Part shown: positions 42,696 through 53,247 of the stretch, in pieces
How the letters are laid out: each line of letters opens with the position of its first letter
How positions within the stretch are numbered: the first letter of the stretch is position 1
Assembly: GCA_032158125.1 (NCBI GenBank)
Contig: JASKOT010000006.1
Span: forward strand, 1 to 64,000
DNA: 64,000 nt
From: Papiliotrema nemorosa
Lineage: Eukaryota; Basidiomycota; Tremellomycetes; Tremellales; Rhynchogastremaceae
Direction: 5' to 3'
Translations under genes and position numbers: made by a program
The notes under the pieces: model-generated
The model's database searches: none
What the model was told of the DNA's origin: nothing
The model's input: only the letters and a program-made list of their open reading frames with translations

Positions 42696-45662
42696 ATGCC
42701 GACGAGGGAAGAGTCACTGACCAATGCTACTACAACCTGCGACAGATGCAGGAGTCTGAAAGTGGGTTGTTGGGTGATCACACCGCTCACCCTAGGTAAA
42801 ATGCCATCCGGCTGAATCCTCTTCGACGACATTGTCGGTCGATTCTTCCTCGACGGGGAACCCCACAGAGGTAGATGGAGGTTACCGGTCATTCTCGGGT
42901 GATGGACCGTTCTCACCTACCAAGAAGAATCGAGGGGTTTGTCGAAGGTGTAAGAAGGCCGGAGTTGATTGCACTTTCGAGTACGAGTTCAAGAAAAGTG
43001 GACGCCCTCTGGGGTGAGTCGGGCGTGTAGTCTCGGCGCTTGCTACCGAGATGGAGTAGCTGATACCTCTTTAGCTCAGTGAAAAGGTCGACAACGAGGG
43101 AACGTGATTCGACGCCCAACAGATCAGCTTCACCTTCTCGCCCGATTGAGCCCAGACGTCAATCTACCACTTCTACCCACAACCCTTCTCAATCACATCC
43201 TGTGCTCCATTCTGGAGACCACTCGCCAGCGACATCCACTCATACCCGTAGTCAGAGTCACAATCCTGCACCTCGGCCATACTACGAGCTCACTCCTACT
43301 TCCAACCCTTTTCTTTCCCCACCTCTACCTCCCCCTCCCGTCCCTTCTACTCAGACTCAGCTCGATCATATCCTCAACCCGACAAACTCGGCAGTCCAAA
43401 ATCATGGTATCATTGACAATATCCACCTCGGGAGCAATATCGATATCTCTCCTCAGGGCCAACCTGAAAGCACAAACTACAATTGGGGATCTATGCGAGA
43501 GTCGATATTCGGTTCGGCCAGAACAGCATTAGAAGGTGTCATACCTGGAGAATACAATTTCAACAGTACATTTCCCAATCACAACAATAGCATCAACTCC
43601 AACACAACTTCTCAACCTCCTTGGTTGTCCGGACTATTCAGTCGAAGACATAGTTTCGACTTTAATATACCCGATGGCGAGCCAAACGAGGGCATGGCAG
43701 GTATAGGGAGATTGGATCCGTCAGGAAGTAACCCCGGATCGTTTGACCTTGGTAGGACAGCGACAGGAGGTCAGGCAGAGGATGGAATGGTAGGTGGTCA
43801 ACCAAGGGGAACAGGAGTATCCGTAGGAGGGGGGATGGGAGGGTTTGGACCAAGTCCAAGTGCTGCAGGAGTATCACAATCTTTCCCAGGGACAGCAACG
43901 TCTTCCACTCTGCCGATCTCCCAATCGGATTAGTGAGTCGGCGTCCTCTTTGACATCGCCTCGATACAGGCAATCGCCGTTTATCGAACCGGATCTGACG
44001 GACAGCTTTTCCGACCTCGGTGGACCCGTACCTCAAGTCGAATCCATCGGAACCTGGTCGGAATTCTGTTTCTTCTTCTCGTTGTTTATGCGACATCAAC
44101 ATGCACTCGTTCCGCTCGTGCACAAGCCGAGCTTCGCCATGGATGTCCTGAATCGGCGAGATCTTCGAGACGAGCCGTTTAGGGGTCTCTTGTTCAGTAT
44201 CGTCACTTATACGTCAGTCCCAGCTCACATCCCTCCTCTATTGCTTGATGTGCTGCGTACTGATCTTGATCAGAATCTGTCAGTCGCCTTTGAGCATGAT
44301 GTCAAAAGAATTTGCGCGGGAACGACTATTACTCTTGATGGAGCATTGTCAACGGTGGAGCCGTATCATACATATACGACAATCAGCCCGACCAAGCTTG
44401 ATCACCGCGGCGTCGATCGAGCTGTGAGCTGTCTCTCTTCTCAATCACAAATGATTGGACTGAACTGTAGTGATATATTGTCTAGTCAAGCTACCAACAA
44501 GCAAGAGCTCACATCTGCATTGTTCAGCGATGCTCAGCGAGGCATTTACGCATTGCGGTTACACGCGCGTGATCTACCCGAGGGCAGCTCAGCTATTGAT
44601 ATTGAGCTCGGACGAAGAATATTCTGGCACTTGTATACAACGGACAAGTGCGTGGTGTCCACCTTCACGGATTCGCCTGAGGGATACTAACCTACAGGAC
44701 CAACGTAATGAACGGCGGTCATGGATTGGTCCACCATCAAGAAGGTTTACCCCCACTTCCTCTTGAGCTAGACGACGAACACCTCTCCGGTGTCATCCCC
44801 TCGCAAATCCACGGCTCGTCCACCATGCCTTCTCCTCATCAACCTTTCTCCACAAAGCAAACCTATATAGCGGGATTCGTCACTCTCATCAAGATTTTCA
44901 CCATCATCGGAGAATGTCAATCAAGGCATAGGACACTGTCCAACGACCCAGAGGCGAGTCAAGATTTGCCTACTCTGGGAAGGTGGCTCGAGCGAGCAGT
45001 GGAAAGATTGAGGAGGATCACAGATACATTGCCGTCAGAGTATAAACCGGCAAAAGGGCAGACTCCTAGTGGGGGGATGGGTGGTGTAGGGGGGGTAGGG
45101 GTGGTGAGTGGGATGGACGACGAAGAGGCGATCAAGGGGATTCAACAGGCCAATATCTGCATTACGGCTCTGTGTGCCGAATTCGCCCTGGTAAGTCTGT
45201 CACTCCCAGGGAATCTGAGCCCTCACAGGGGTATCGAAGGACACTTGCTGACATGGTAGCTCGACTTGAGACTTGCTTTACGACCTGAAGAAGATTTACG
45301 ACCCGAACGAGAAACGATTGCCAAAAAGGCTTATTCGACTTTGTCCAGGTGTGTCTCTTTTACGTGCCAGTTCTCGTCGCGAGTGCCAGCTAACCTTCCA
45401 GTATACCGATAGAATACCTAGCATCCAACGGAGAAGCCATGGTCAGTCAAAATTGGACTTTATCGAGGCCCAAAACTGATACGCAGCGGGGCAAAGTACT
45501 GCGCACGATCTTGGCCCTGTTTAACGCGAGTACGTCACCGCAGGAATTGGGGGATTCCGTGTGGGATTGGTGGTCCATGGTGAGTCCATTGTCGACCAGG
45601 ACCGAATACTGACCCGCCAGTACTCCCAGGTCCAGTTCGTGCAGGTCATCCCGTCAACTTGA
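42696..45662 (+). CDS. Zn2Cys6 transcription factor with a stretched zinc cluster
   Basis: ATG 42696 gives MPTREESLTNATTTCDRCRSLK. A 34 bp intron (GTGGGT to CCTAG) joins VKC, completing C-x2-C-x6-C. The other half, CRRCKKAGVDC, comes only 45 residues later, after a Ser/Thr/Gly-rich stretch, where most family members have 5 to 9 residues. A long Ser/Pro/Asn-rich region follows (about 300 residues), then the fungal-specific transcription factor domain (FSLFMRHQHALVPLVHKPSF, FRGLLFSIVTYTS, SAIDIELGRRIFWHLYTTDK). The C-terminus ends YSQVQFVQVIPST at 45660-45662. Around 8 exons. The target genes are unknown; no shared motif with neighbours was found. The order of blocks leaves little doubt about the family. 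Confidence 0.82.
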
Positions 45663-45735
45663 GTGGATGGGATCAGATAAGTCTGCTCTCTCTCTCATAC
45701 CAATGCATGATTGGCATGGGGTCTCATATCAGTGT

Positions 45736-46705
45736 CTATACTCTCCATGCCCAAAGACCGACCTTCTCCCCACCAGGTGCTCCCGTTGTCCGTTTCTGAT
45801 GCTCTGGTACATCCTCACAATATACCAACTCCCATTTCTCATCCAGCAACCTATGATAGTCTTCCACCGTGAGCATAAAAGGGGGTCCTTGTCGATCGCC
45901 CTCTTTGGGTGGGGTGAATGAAGGGTCGGGAAGGGGATACATGAGTGTTATAAGTCGGGTAGATGGTGCAGGCGTGGCGAGGATGGAGAGAGCTTCCGAC
46001 CAAGTGGATCGGAGAGAAGGGGTAAGAGCACACAGGAATCTGTCAAGCGTTAGCATAGAAGCAGAGCTATACGATGAAAGAGAGGACTTGCGTATAGTCG
46101 AGCAGGACATCCCATTGATGAGGGACCTCCTTGACCCATTCAAAGTAATCCGTTGCTATGACTTCCTTCTTGCCATGAGATGAGTCTGTAGGTTGTCTGT
46201 CGAGCCATCTGCAAGTCAGCATCGTCTAGACTCCACGACCAAGCTCGGCGTGTAATGCCGTGCTGTGTCCTAGTATCTCAACCTGAACTCACTCTTGAGC
46301 TGCCTTTACCCCTGTGGGACTTATATCCACCCCTAAAGCGTCCAAACCACGTTTGGCCAATAGGTCCACATCGTAACCCTGCTCTATCAGCTCAAAGCTA
46401 TCGTTGCACATGATACATACCCTCCCACAACCAGGAACGACCGCTTTGCCCTTCCTTGGTAACCCTAGATGGTCGGCTCGAGACCCAGAGATGAGATCAA
46501 CTAGCGCTGGGTGAGCTTTGGATTGGTCAAATCCAATCCGACCTTCCGACCTGTCAATCAGGTCTTGCTCTCTTTGCACCTGTAACGAAGAACGTCGGAC
46601 TGTATGAGATGTAGGCGAGATGCGGGAAGCCGATGTACGGTATTGGTAGCATCAAGAGTGGGGAGTGGGGTAAGAGATTGCGACAATTACCATCTCGATT
46701 CCCAT
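45736..46705 (-). CDS. SAM-dependent thiol methyltransferase (TPMT family)
   Basis: The start ATG 46705 (MGIEM) is followed by an intron and VQREQDLIDRSEGRIGFDQSKAHPALVDL. The SAM-binding motif I is KAVVPGCGRG, split by an intron before GYDVDLLAKRGLDALGVDISPTGVKAAQEWL. The next exons give VIATDYFEW, a DYTF-like core and LCALTPSLRSTWSEALSILATP, then GPPFMLTVEDYHRLLDEKWELVYCEDVP near the C-terminus, and the stop at 45736. This is the TPMT/halide-thiol methyltransferase layout (HOL-like), which methylates sulfur, halide or other small nucleophiles with SAM. The start exon is short, and an upstream ATG cannot be excluded. Confidence 0.8.
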
Positions 46706-46808
46706 TCTTCGGTTGCTGTCACGTCAAGTTGTGCTACACCGTAAAACAGATATCAAAAGGTGTGCCTCACGCATGATTGACTTGGGGAAGTCACCCTAAT
46801 GCAAGAAA

Positions 46809-47435
46809 ATGTCTCGAGCAGAAAAGGTTTCTTTGGAGTCGAAGAGGGTGATAGTGACAAAGCAGGTCAGTCCGAGATCAGGAGTGGAATGGTCTATTCT
46901 TTGGCTGACCCTCGTCCTCTGGGCATACATCACCAGTCGCTCATCATGTGCCCCTTGTCGCTCGAGTTGTGTGGTGCAATGGCAGGTCTCAACACTGGCA
47001 TCCGCTCTCCATCACGCATACTGACAAGACTCGCCTGATAGGTGTTGCCATTGCACCCATCGGCGGTCACTGTAGCTGGGCCTCGAAATCTTACCGAGGA
47101 CCCTCGAATGACAGATCTTGGCCGACATTTCGGATATCGCAAGGAATCGCTATGGCCAAAGTCTCCCGACATCTTGGCCCCAACTCGAGAGCTTGTAGGG
47201 GGTTGAGACAAGTGGGTCGCGAGATCAGGGACGAGGTGAGAACAGACTCATCGCTTTCATTCAGCGCCCCAATGTCGTGCAGCTCAGGCTGGAGCTCCTC
47301 GATCTTCTGAAATCACAGCTACAACTTGTCTCATCCGGTCCACGATGCGAAGGGATTCGCCGTGTCACCCATAGTCGGCGAGTGATCCAACGCACTCCGC
47401 TTCACTGTCCGCAGATTACAGTATACACCCTTTGA
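46809..47435 (+). CDS. Possible small multi-exon gene, unrecognised
   Basis: ATG 46809 opens MSRAEKVSLESKRVIVTKQ. Protein-like stretches continue on the same strand through probable introns: RNLTEDPRMTDLGRHFGYRK and ESLWPKSPDILAPTRELV near 47086-47205, then RPNVVQLRLELLDLLKSQLQL after a GTGAG...CAG intron near 47236-47264, and a basic end THSRRVIQRTPLHCPQITVY to a TGA at 47433-47435. The exon joins between 46870 and 47060 are not resolved. A helical, charged product of 130 to 170 residues is likely. It is divergent from the methyltransferase, about 100 bp between starts. Confidence 0.35.
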
Positions 47436-47626
47436 TTTTTCTTCCCTTATCCAACCACCATGTTTCGGTTCGATGGATCGTGGAGGGCGTTTGTGATAGT
47501 GTTCATTGCATTGCAGCCCCCTCATCATCGCACATCCCAGTCCACTTGATCGACTCTCTGACGTACTGTTTGTTATTTACTGCACGCTCGACACATCGCA
47601 ACACCACCACCCAGCTTCAGTAGAAG

Positions 47627-48517
47627 ATGGAGGACGATTATTTACCTGATCCTCACTCTGATACAGACTCAGACTCAAGCTCGAATATCGACATGGTTGA
47701 TCCAGTCTCGCAAGCAGGATCAGACACATCTTCACCTGAACTCGGAGACAGCATCTTCGTTCGTACCACGTTGCCACTATCTACTCTGCGTGATTTGCAC
47801 GCCGGACCTCAAAGCCTCTTACCTACGAAGATCACATTCTCCCAGGCTCAATCCCAGCATACCTGTGTGATGTCAATGAGCCCGTGGACAAACGACAGAC
47901 ATCCAGATTTGACTTTAACACTCCATACCTCGCGAGAAGATGCCGAACAAGGGGATAATGAGGCATGGGACGATGATTGGACTCTCTCCGCCTATACATT
48001 ATGGAAAGTCCCCTCAGATCAGAGTCCAGCACTCAGAGCTCTTACAGCTCCGTCAGATGCATCGGCGGACTCTCGACAGATCTTTGCCCGTTCTACGGCC
48101 TCGAATGATGGATCTGTAGTGGCGAATGATGCCCGTGATCATCTCAGTGCCCAGATCAACGGTTTGCATTTATCTTCTGACATTGAAGACGACCTGCCCT
48201 GCTTCATCTTGCAGCTGAACAAGCAGCCGGACAACGCTATGCTGATTCGAATTGGAGACACCGGTGTCCACCTCGACTACCACGCTTATGTGGAATGCGA
48301 TCTACCCGTCACATGGAGCGCTAGTACAGACGATGAGCAAGGTGATGCAACAGCGCATGATCCGCTCTCAATGGTATTTCTGGTGAACATGAATACGTTC
48401 GGCAGTGCTCACCGTGATGCGTCGAAATTAATAACGGCCGAAGTGGAAAAGGCTTATCTGCACAGCAACGCAGGCGCGCTGCCGGAGGACTTCGATCACA
48501 TGGACTTGGGTGCGTAG
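47627..48517 (+). CDS. Uncharacterised acidic protein, intronless
   Basis: A 296-codon uninterrupted frame starting MEDDYLPDPHSDTDSDSSS. The N-terminus is a low-complexity acidic and serine tract of about 45 residues, likely phosphorylated by casein kinase 2. The rest looks folded: SIFVRTTLPLSTLRDLHAGP, WTLSAYTLWKVPSD, LPCFILQLNKQPDNAMLIRIGDTG and a DPLSMVFLVNMNTF strand near the end. Strong acidity throughout suggests a nuclear or scaffold role, but I recognise no family. Confidence 0.6.
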   Translation: MEDDYLPDPHSDTDSDSSSNIDMVDPVSQAGSDTSSPELGDSIFVRTTLPLSTLRDLHAGPQSLLPTKITFSQAQSQHTCVMSMSPWTNDRHPDLTLTLHTSREDAEQGDNEAWDDDWTLSAYTLWKVPSDQSPALRALTAPSDASADSRQIFARSTASNDGSVVANDARDHLSAQINGLHLSSDIEDDLPCFILQLNKQPDNAMLIRIGDTGVHLDYHAYVECDLPVTWSASTDDEQGDATAHDPLSMVFLVNMNTFGSAHRDASKLITAEVEKAYLHSNAGALPEDFDHMDLGA

Positions 48518-48644
48518 GGGATAGCACAGAATCCGAAGGTAATGATAGCGGATAGCTGCTAGTTGAGTGATGCATGATGAATGATTTGCGCAGCAGAAGT
48601 ATGAGACACGATGAAGTCCGCATAAGATGATCGCGAATAATCAC

Positions 48645-51570
48645 TCAATCTTCGACCTTTCCCACCACACTCCTCACTTTCGTTTTCACCTCCTCCCATT
48701 CATTGGCTCGCTTGCTCAACCAGGTGATCGCTCCGCCAGCACCGATACTGGCCTGTTGTCCTTCCACAACGATCGTACGGATGACGACGCTGAGGTCCGT
48801 CTGACCGTCGACCGAGATGTAACCGAGAGCCCCTACAATCAGCCATTTGCATACTAGTCTGCAATGATATGGCTCACCAGAATATATTCCTCGGCGCCGT
48901 TGATCCTCGAACCCTTCGAGCAGCTGGACCGATCGTAATTTAGGTGCTCCAGTCATACTCCCTACGCCGTCAGAGCAAGTCCACTTGAAGTCCCGTTGAG
49001 CCACATACCAGGAGGGAAACACCTTCGTACGGCTTCCACACTTCCAACGTTGTCTGCCAAGAGACCTCTTACGGTAGTGACGAGATTATGCACTCCGTAG
49101 CTCTCCAAGGCGATCAACTTGGGTACGGTGACAGTTGATGGCAAACAGCAAGACAGCAGATCAGATCGTATCAAATCGACAATCTATGCCGATTAGCAAC
49201 AACGAAACCGTACACTGAGACGAGACGTGAGATTTGGGTAGTCTGACTCACCATAAGATTCTCCGCTCGTTCTTTCAGATCCCCTTGCAACTCCTTGCCA
49301 ATGGCGATATCCATCATCTTCCCAAATTCCGCACAAGCTTGAGACCCTTTATCTTTCCCCCTACATCCAGTCTCCGGTCCACAAACACATTGTCCAGGCT
49401 TGACTCTCGCCTTTGTCCCTTTTATAGGCATCATTTCGACCACCCGTCCTTCTTGTTCCTTTTCAATCTTGAGGAACCGCTCGGGGCTGGAGCTCAAGAC
49501 ATGGACACCTTTGCCGCGAGGCGTTATCAAAGATGGAAAGGAGATGAAGTTGGAGTAGTATGCCGGATTGAACTTTCTCAGGCGGAGGTAAAGCGAGTAG
49601 GGATCTTCTGAAGCGAGAGAAGTCTGGAAAGCAGTAGTGAGGGTGAGCTCGTAGCTGTCTCCTTGTCGGATGGATTCCCTTGACAGGTCGATTTTGGCTT
49701 GGTACGTCTCTCCATTCGAGACAGGGGTGAATGATGGGAAGCCGCCCGCGGGCTGGGCAAAGTCGAAGTCTGGAGAGGAAGAGAACAATATTGCCTCGAT
49801 ACCATTGGCGATGGAGTCAAAATCTGCCGACGACAGTCCAGGCGCAATGCCCAGCTGACTCATCCAATGCGTCAGACTTTCCGGTCGAGCTTCTGAGGGT
49901 CGAGCTGATCTGGCCGTGTCGTCGATCAACCCCCTGATGATCCAACCTCCATCACTTGTTCTTTCCAAAACCCAATTCGTCCAAGCCCAGCAAGCGTCCA
50001 CATCTTCCTCCGTACTTCCCCGCTCTTTCCGCTTGTATCCTTGCAAAGATTCCTCTTTCATCTCATAACCGAACCAACCCACCCATCCACCTCTCCATCC
50101 TTTGCCCGGTAAACCCGACTTTGCCGTAAGATCCACTTGGCATTCTGAGAACCAATCCCAGAATGTCTCTTCGTCCTCCAGCGTGAGCTGATGCACACTT
50201 TCATGCGTGTGTAGCGATATAGTGCGGGAGGAGAGGGAGTAGGTGAAGAGGAATGGAGGGGCAGTGAGGGAGGTCGTTGTTGCTCGGGTCGGCGTTTCAC
50301 CATCCAACCATACTTCTCCGATAGCCTTCTCTTTACCCTTTCTCGATCGGACCACTTGTTCAAAGACTTCTTGCGTTTGTAGTGAGCGCCCGACGACCAC
50401 GTGCCGCTCGACCATGCGGATCGAGTAGGATGGACCAGCTGTGGAAGTCGAATCGTGGGAATCAGTGGGGGACATGGGAGGGGTGGGCCAAGCACTGGCA
50501 GGTCGAGATGATGGTCGTGAGAGCGATTTTCGAGCAGTAGCGATTCGATAAGAGCATGATGAGGTGAGGGCCTCGGTAAGCGAGGGATACGATGAGGGTG
50601 AGGAGTGATGGGAGTGCACTGCGTCGAGGAAGGAATGGAGAAGCGAAGACCCAAGAGTCGATGAGATTGACTAGCAAGTGAGTATGATCCGATGAGATCC
50701 AAATGTGTTGGTAAACGCACCTCGGGATGGTACTGCACACCCCATATCGGATATTCCTTGTGCTTCAACCCCTGGACGGTAGGCGCTCGTCCGTTGATTG
50801 GGACGGACCAAGCGGTGATTTCAAGTTCCTCCGGCAGACCTGAACATGTCAGCGCAGTGAACAGTCCTGGAAGGAGGAGACTGACTGCCCGGGTCGATGG
50901 TCAGACTATTATATACGACCACGTCGAATTGCTCTTGCTCGCCTAGGGCGCTTTTCCAGATTGGTGAAGCGAATAAACCCAAGGCAGGCTGGACAGGCGC
51001 GATAGGTACCACATGGCCGTGCGTAATTTGAGGCGTGTTGACAATCTGCCTGCATCAGCTACGTATCGAGCGAAAAATCACGAATCGGCATACCTTGGCC
51101 CCAAACGCGACTCCGATGGCTTGATGACCGAGGCAAACGCCTAGGATGGGGACGGGATGCAGCCTGAGCAGGTCCAGTGCAAAGCCAATATCCTGATGAT
51201 CAGCGAGACGCATGCTCAGTGGACAGGCAACGACTTGCACTCGGCTTGTCGGGTGATCCCGGTCCTGGAGACAGGATGATGCAGTCCACACCTGGCAGCA
51301 CGTCCTGTCGAAACTCGTCCCTACACCTTAGGCGAAGCGCCACCCAAGCATATCACCACCTACCATGTATAGCGGTCCGCCTTGACCACGACGACTTTCC
51401 GCAAGACCTCGCTGTCCGAGTAGAGCTGCGTGAAGAGGGTCAAGATGTTGTTCGTGTCTAGGACGTGAGCTCGCCTCGACGCGACGGTAGGGTCACAGCT
51501 CACAAGAGTCATAGTAGTCCAAGATCAGCGTCCTAGGCAGAGGAGGGAGGTTCGGAACGCGAGGAGACAT
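48645..51570 (-). CDS. ABZ1: 4-amino-4-deoxychorismate synthase, PabA-PabB fusion
   Basis: From ATG 51570: MSPRVPNLPPLPRTLILDYYDS, intron, then TNNILTLFTQL, the glutamine amidotransferase start. GVCLGHQAIGVAFGA holds the catalytic cysteine and YPIWGVQYHPE the His-Glu pair. A linker rich in serine leads to the chorismate-binding half, with GDSYELTLTTAFQTSL, EMMPIKGTKARVKPG and DGVGSMTGAPKLRSVQLLEGFE near the C-terminus, ending VRSVVGKVED at 48645. This bifunctional enzyme makes the p-aminobenzoate precursor of folate from chorismate and glutamine. The gene has only a few introns, mostly in the 5' part and near 49150-49240. It is divergent from the 5-formyl-THF cyclo-ligase gene, which uses the finished cofactor. 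Confidence 0.92.
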
Positions 51571-51665
51571 GGCATACAGGTGGTCCAAGATGGGTCGAGA
51601 TGCAGGTCGAGATCTGTCTGAAAAAGTCGAAGAGCATCATCGATCGGAAAATCTCAGGGAGGGTG

Positions 51666-51780
51666 TTTGTAATGCATTACAAAATGGGTTTGTAATCAGG
51701 CAAGGGAGGTTACAAAAATGTCTAATGGGTGCGCGCCGTGTTCGTAATCCCTTTCGGCCATCTTGTAATGCATTTACAAA
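51666..51780. promoter_or_regulatory. Array of TTGTAAT/ATTACAA sites in folate-gene divergent promoter
   Basis: An 18 bp perfect palindrome TTTGTAATGCATTACAAA (51666-51683) is followed by TTTGTAAT (51689-51696), TTACAAA (51710-51716), TTCGTAAT (51741-51748) and a near-perfect second copy TTGTAATGCATTTACAAA (51763-51780). All lie between the divergent ABZ1 (start 51570) and cyclo-ligase (start 51855) starts. This looks like a shared control region for a dimeric DNA-binding protein. Confidence 0.6.
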
Positions 51781-51854
51781 CTCGGTTCTAATGAGACCCC
51801 CCTCGAGTCGGACACGGGGTCGGATCTTGCTGACACCAGACCACGACGAGCTCG

Positions 51855-52905
51855 ATGGACAGTACGTCGGTAGAGGAGTCTTCTGCACCAGTACGCACGA
51901 CAACAGACATGGCATCGGCATTCGCTATCAAGGCGGCTCTCCGGAAGTCGATGCTCAGGCAGTTGAGGCAACTCACCGATCAAGAGTTGGAAACGCAATG
52001 TTGGTCTCATGTGCTGAGCCGAGCCAAACCTCTACTGACAGCCAGAAGCTCGAGCGGTCTTTGAGGTTCTGAAAAGATCACCATTTTACCAGAATGCACG
52101 CTCTGTCGCGTGTTATCTCTCCATGAAGAAGGGTGAGCTGCGTACGGATGGTATCGTACAAGATCTGTTGTCTTCCGGTACGCTGTCCCCCTATACATCT
52201 CCACGACCGGGCTGACACCCAGACAAGAATCTGTATACGCCTTACCTCCCTCCCGCGGCTAGTTCACCTCCTTCAACCACCTTATCAGACGGATCTCAAC
52301 TGGCCAGCTCGTCCTCGACGAAGGATCGACCAACGCTTCAAGAGCATGAGCCGGGATCAGAGAACCCTCTGATGGAGATGCTTAGGCTGTATTCTCAGGC
52401 CGACCTGGAGGGCTGTCCTTCTGACAAGTGGGGCATCTTGGACCCAGGATTGGAGAGATTCGACATAAAGGGCAAATCTAGGGAAAACGGTATGCCGTTT
52501 CGAACTGTTTGGTTCTGTCAGTTGACCGTCAGTCATGGATGATGCAGCCGATAATGTCGACTTGATCCTTCTTCCCGGAGTTGCGTTTGACTCGCAGTGC
52601 AATCGAGTGAGCAAGACAGTGGACAGATTAGGCACGCTTGCTGACACCTATAGCTCGGAAGGGGCAAGGCATTCTACGATCGCTTTCTGGTCCGATACGC
52701 CCATGCAAGGCCGAAACCCTTACTCGGTACATACATCATGCTACATGTTGTGGGTAAGGCTGACCATACAGTTGCCCTTGCTCTATCGTGTCAGATCCTC
52801 CCACTGGGCGAGACGGTCCCTACTACGCCAAACGACTTTCAACTGGACGGGGTAGTTTCTCCAAGTGGGGTGGTATGGCGGAAAGGTGTCGAAGTGTCAT
52901 CATGA
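51855..52905 (+). CDS. 5-formyltetrahydrofolate cyclo-ligase
   Basis: ATG 51855 gives MDSTSVEESSAPVRTTTDMASAFAIKAALRKSMLRQLRQL, where AALRKSMLRQL is the conserved N-terminal helix of the family. Later exons give SVACYLSMKKGELRTDGIV, then LYTPYLPP, a divergent insert (SSSTKDRPTLQEHEP), LLPGVAFDSQCNRLGRGKAFYDRFL (consensus GYGKGYYDRFL for ATP and folate binding) and a C-terminal TTPNDFQLDGVV ending at the TGA 52903-52905. The enzyme converts 5-formyl-THF to 5,10-methenyl-THF with ATP. A second in-frame ATG (MASAF) could give a shorter form, and the first 18 residues might act in localisation. Divergent from ABZ1. Confidence 0.88.
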
Positions 52906-53247
52906 TTGTCAGACGCTCATGATACCGTCTGAATGTGCCGAAGACTCCTTGAGAGTGGTCAAGCCAATGTCGGGCGGCAGAGCCGCCCAGCTAGAAGCTC
53001 AAATCGTGTATTGAAAGTCCATCATATGCATCAGGAAGACTTGCATCTTGCTCCTTCCATCTCTCGTATTATTAGGTGATATATCCAGGCTGTCTGAGAG
53101 TCGAGCATGCCAGCGACCCTCGAGTGATCCTAGACCTGACGATAAGATAAGCCACGCGGGATCACTCTGTTGAAATTGTGACTCTCGTTTCTTTCCCATC
53201 CATCGACCCGACATCTGGCACCCCTGACCACTCTCAGCGGGCTCAAG
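52906..53247. other. Intergenic stretch
   Basis: About 340 bp between the cyclo-ligase stop and the FAD oxidase start. No gene recognised; it should hold the oxidase promoter. Confidence 0.4.

Noticed and set aside
45069..45119. G-rich tract as a regulatory or quadruplex element
   Set aside because: It lies in the coding exon of the second Zn2Cys6 factor and simply encodes a Gly/Val-rich linker.
50058..50768. A 236-codon minus-strand frame
   Set aside because: Shadow of the PABA synthase gene in another frame; the PabA/PabB motifs are in the other frame.
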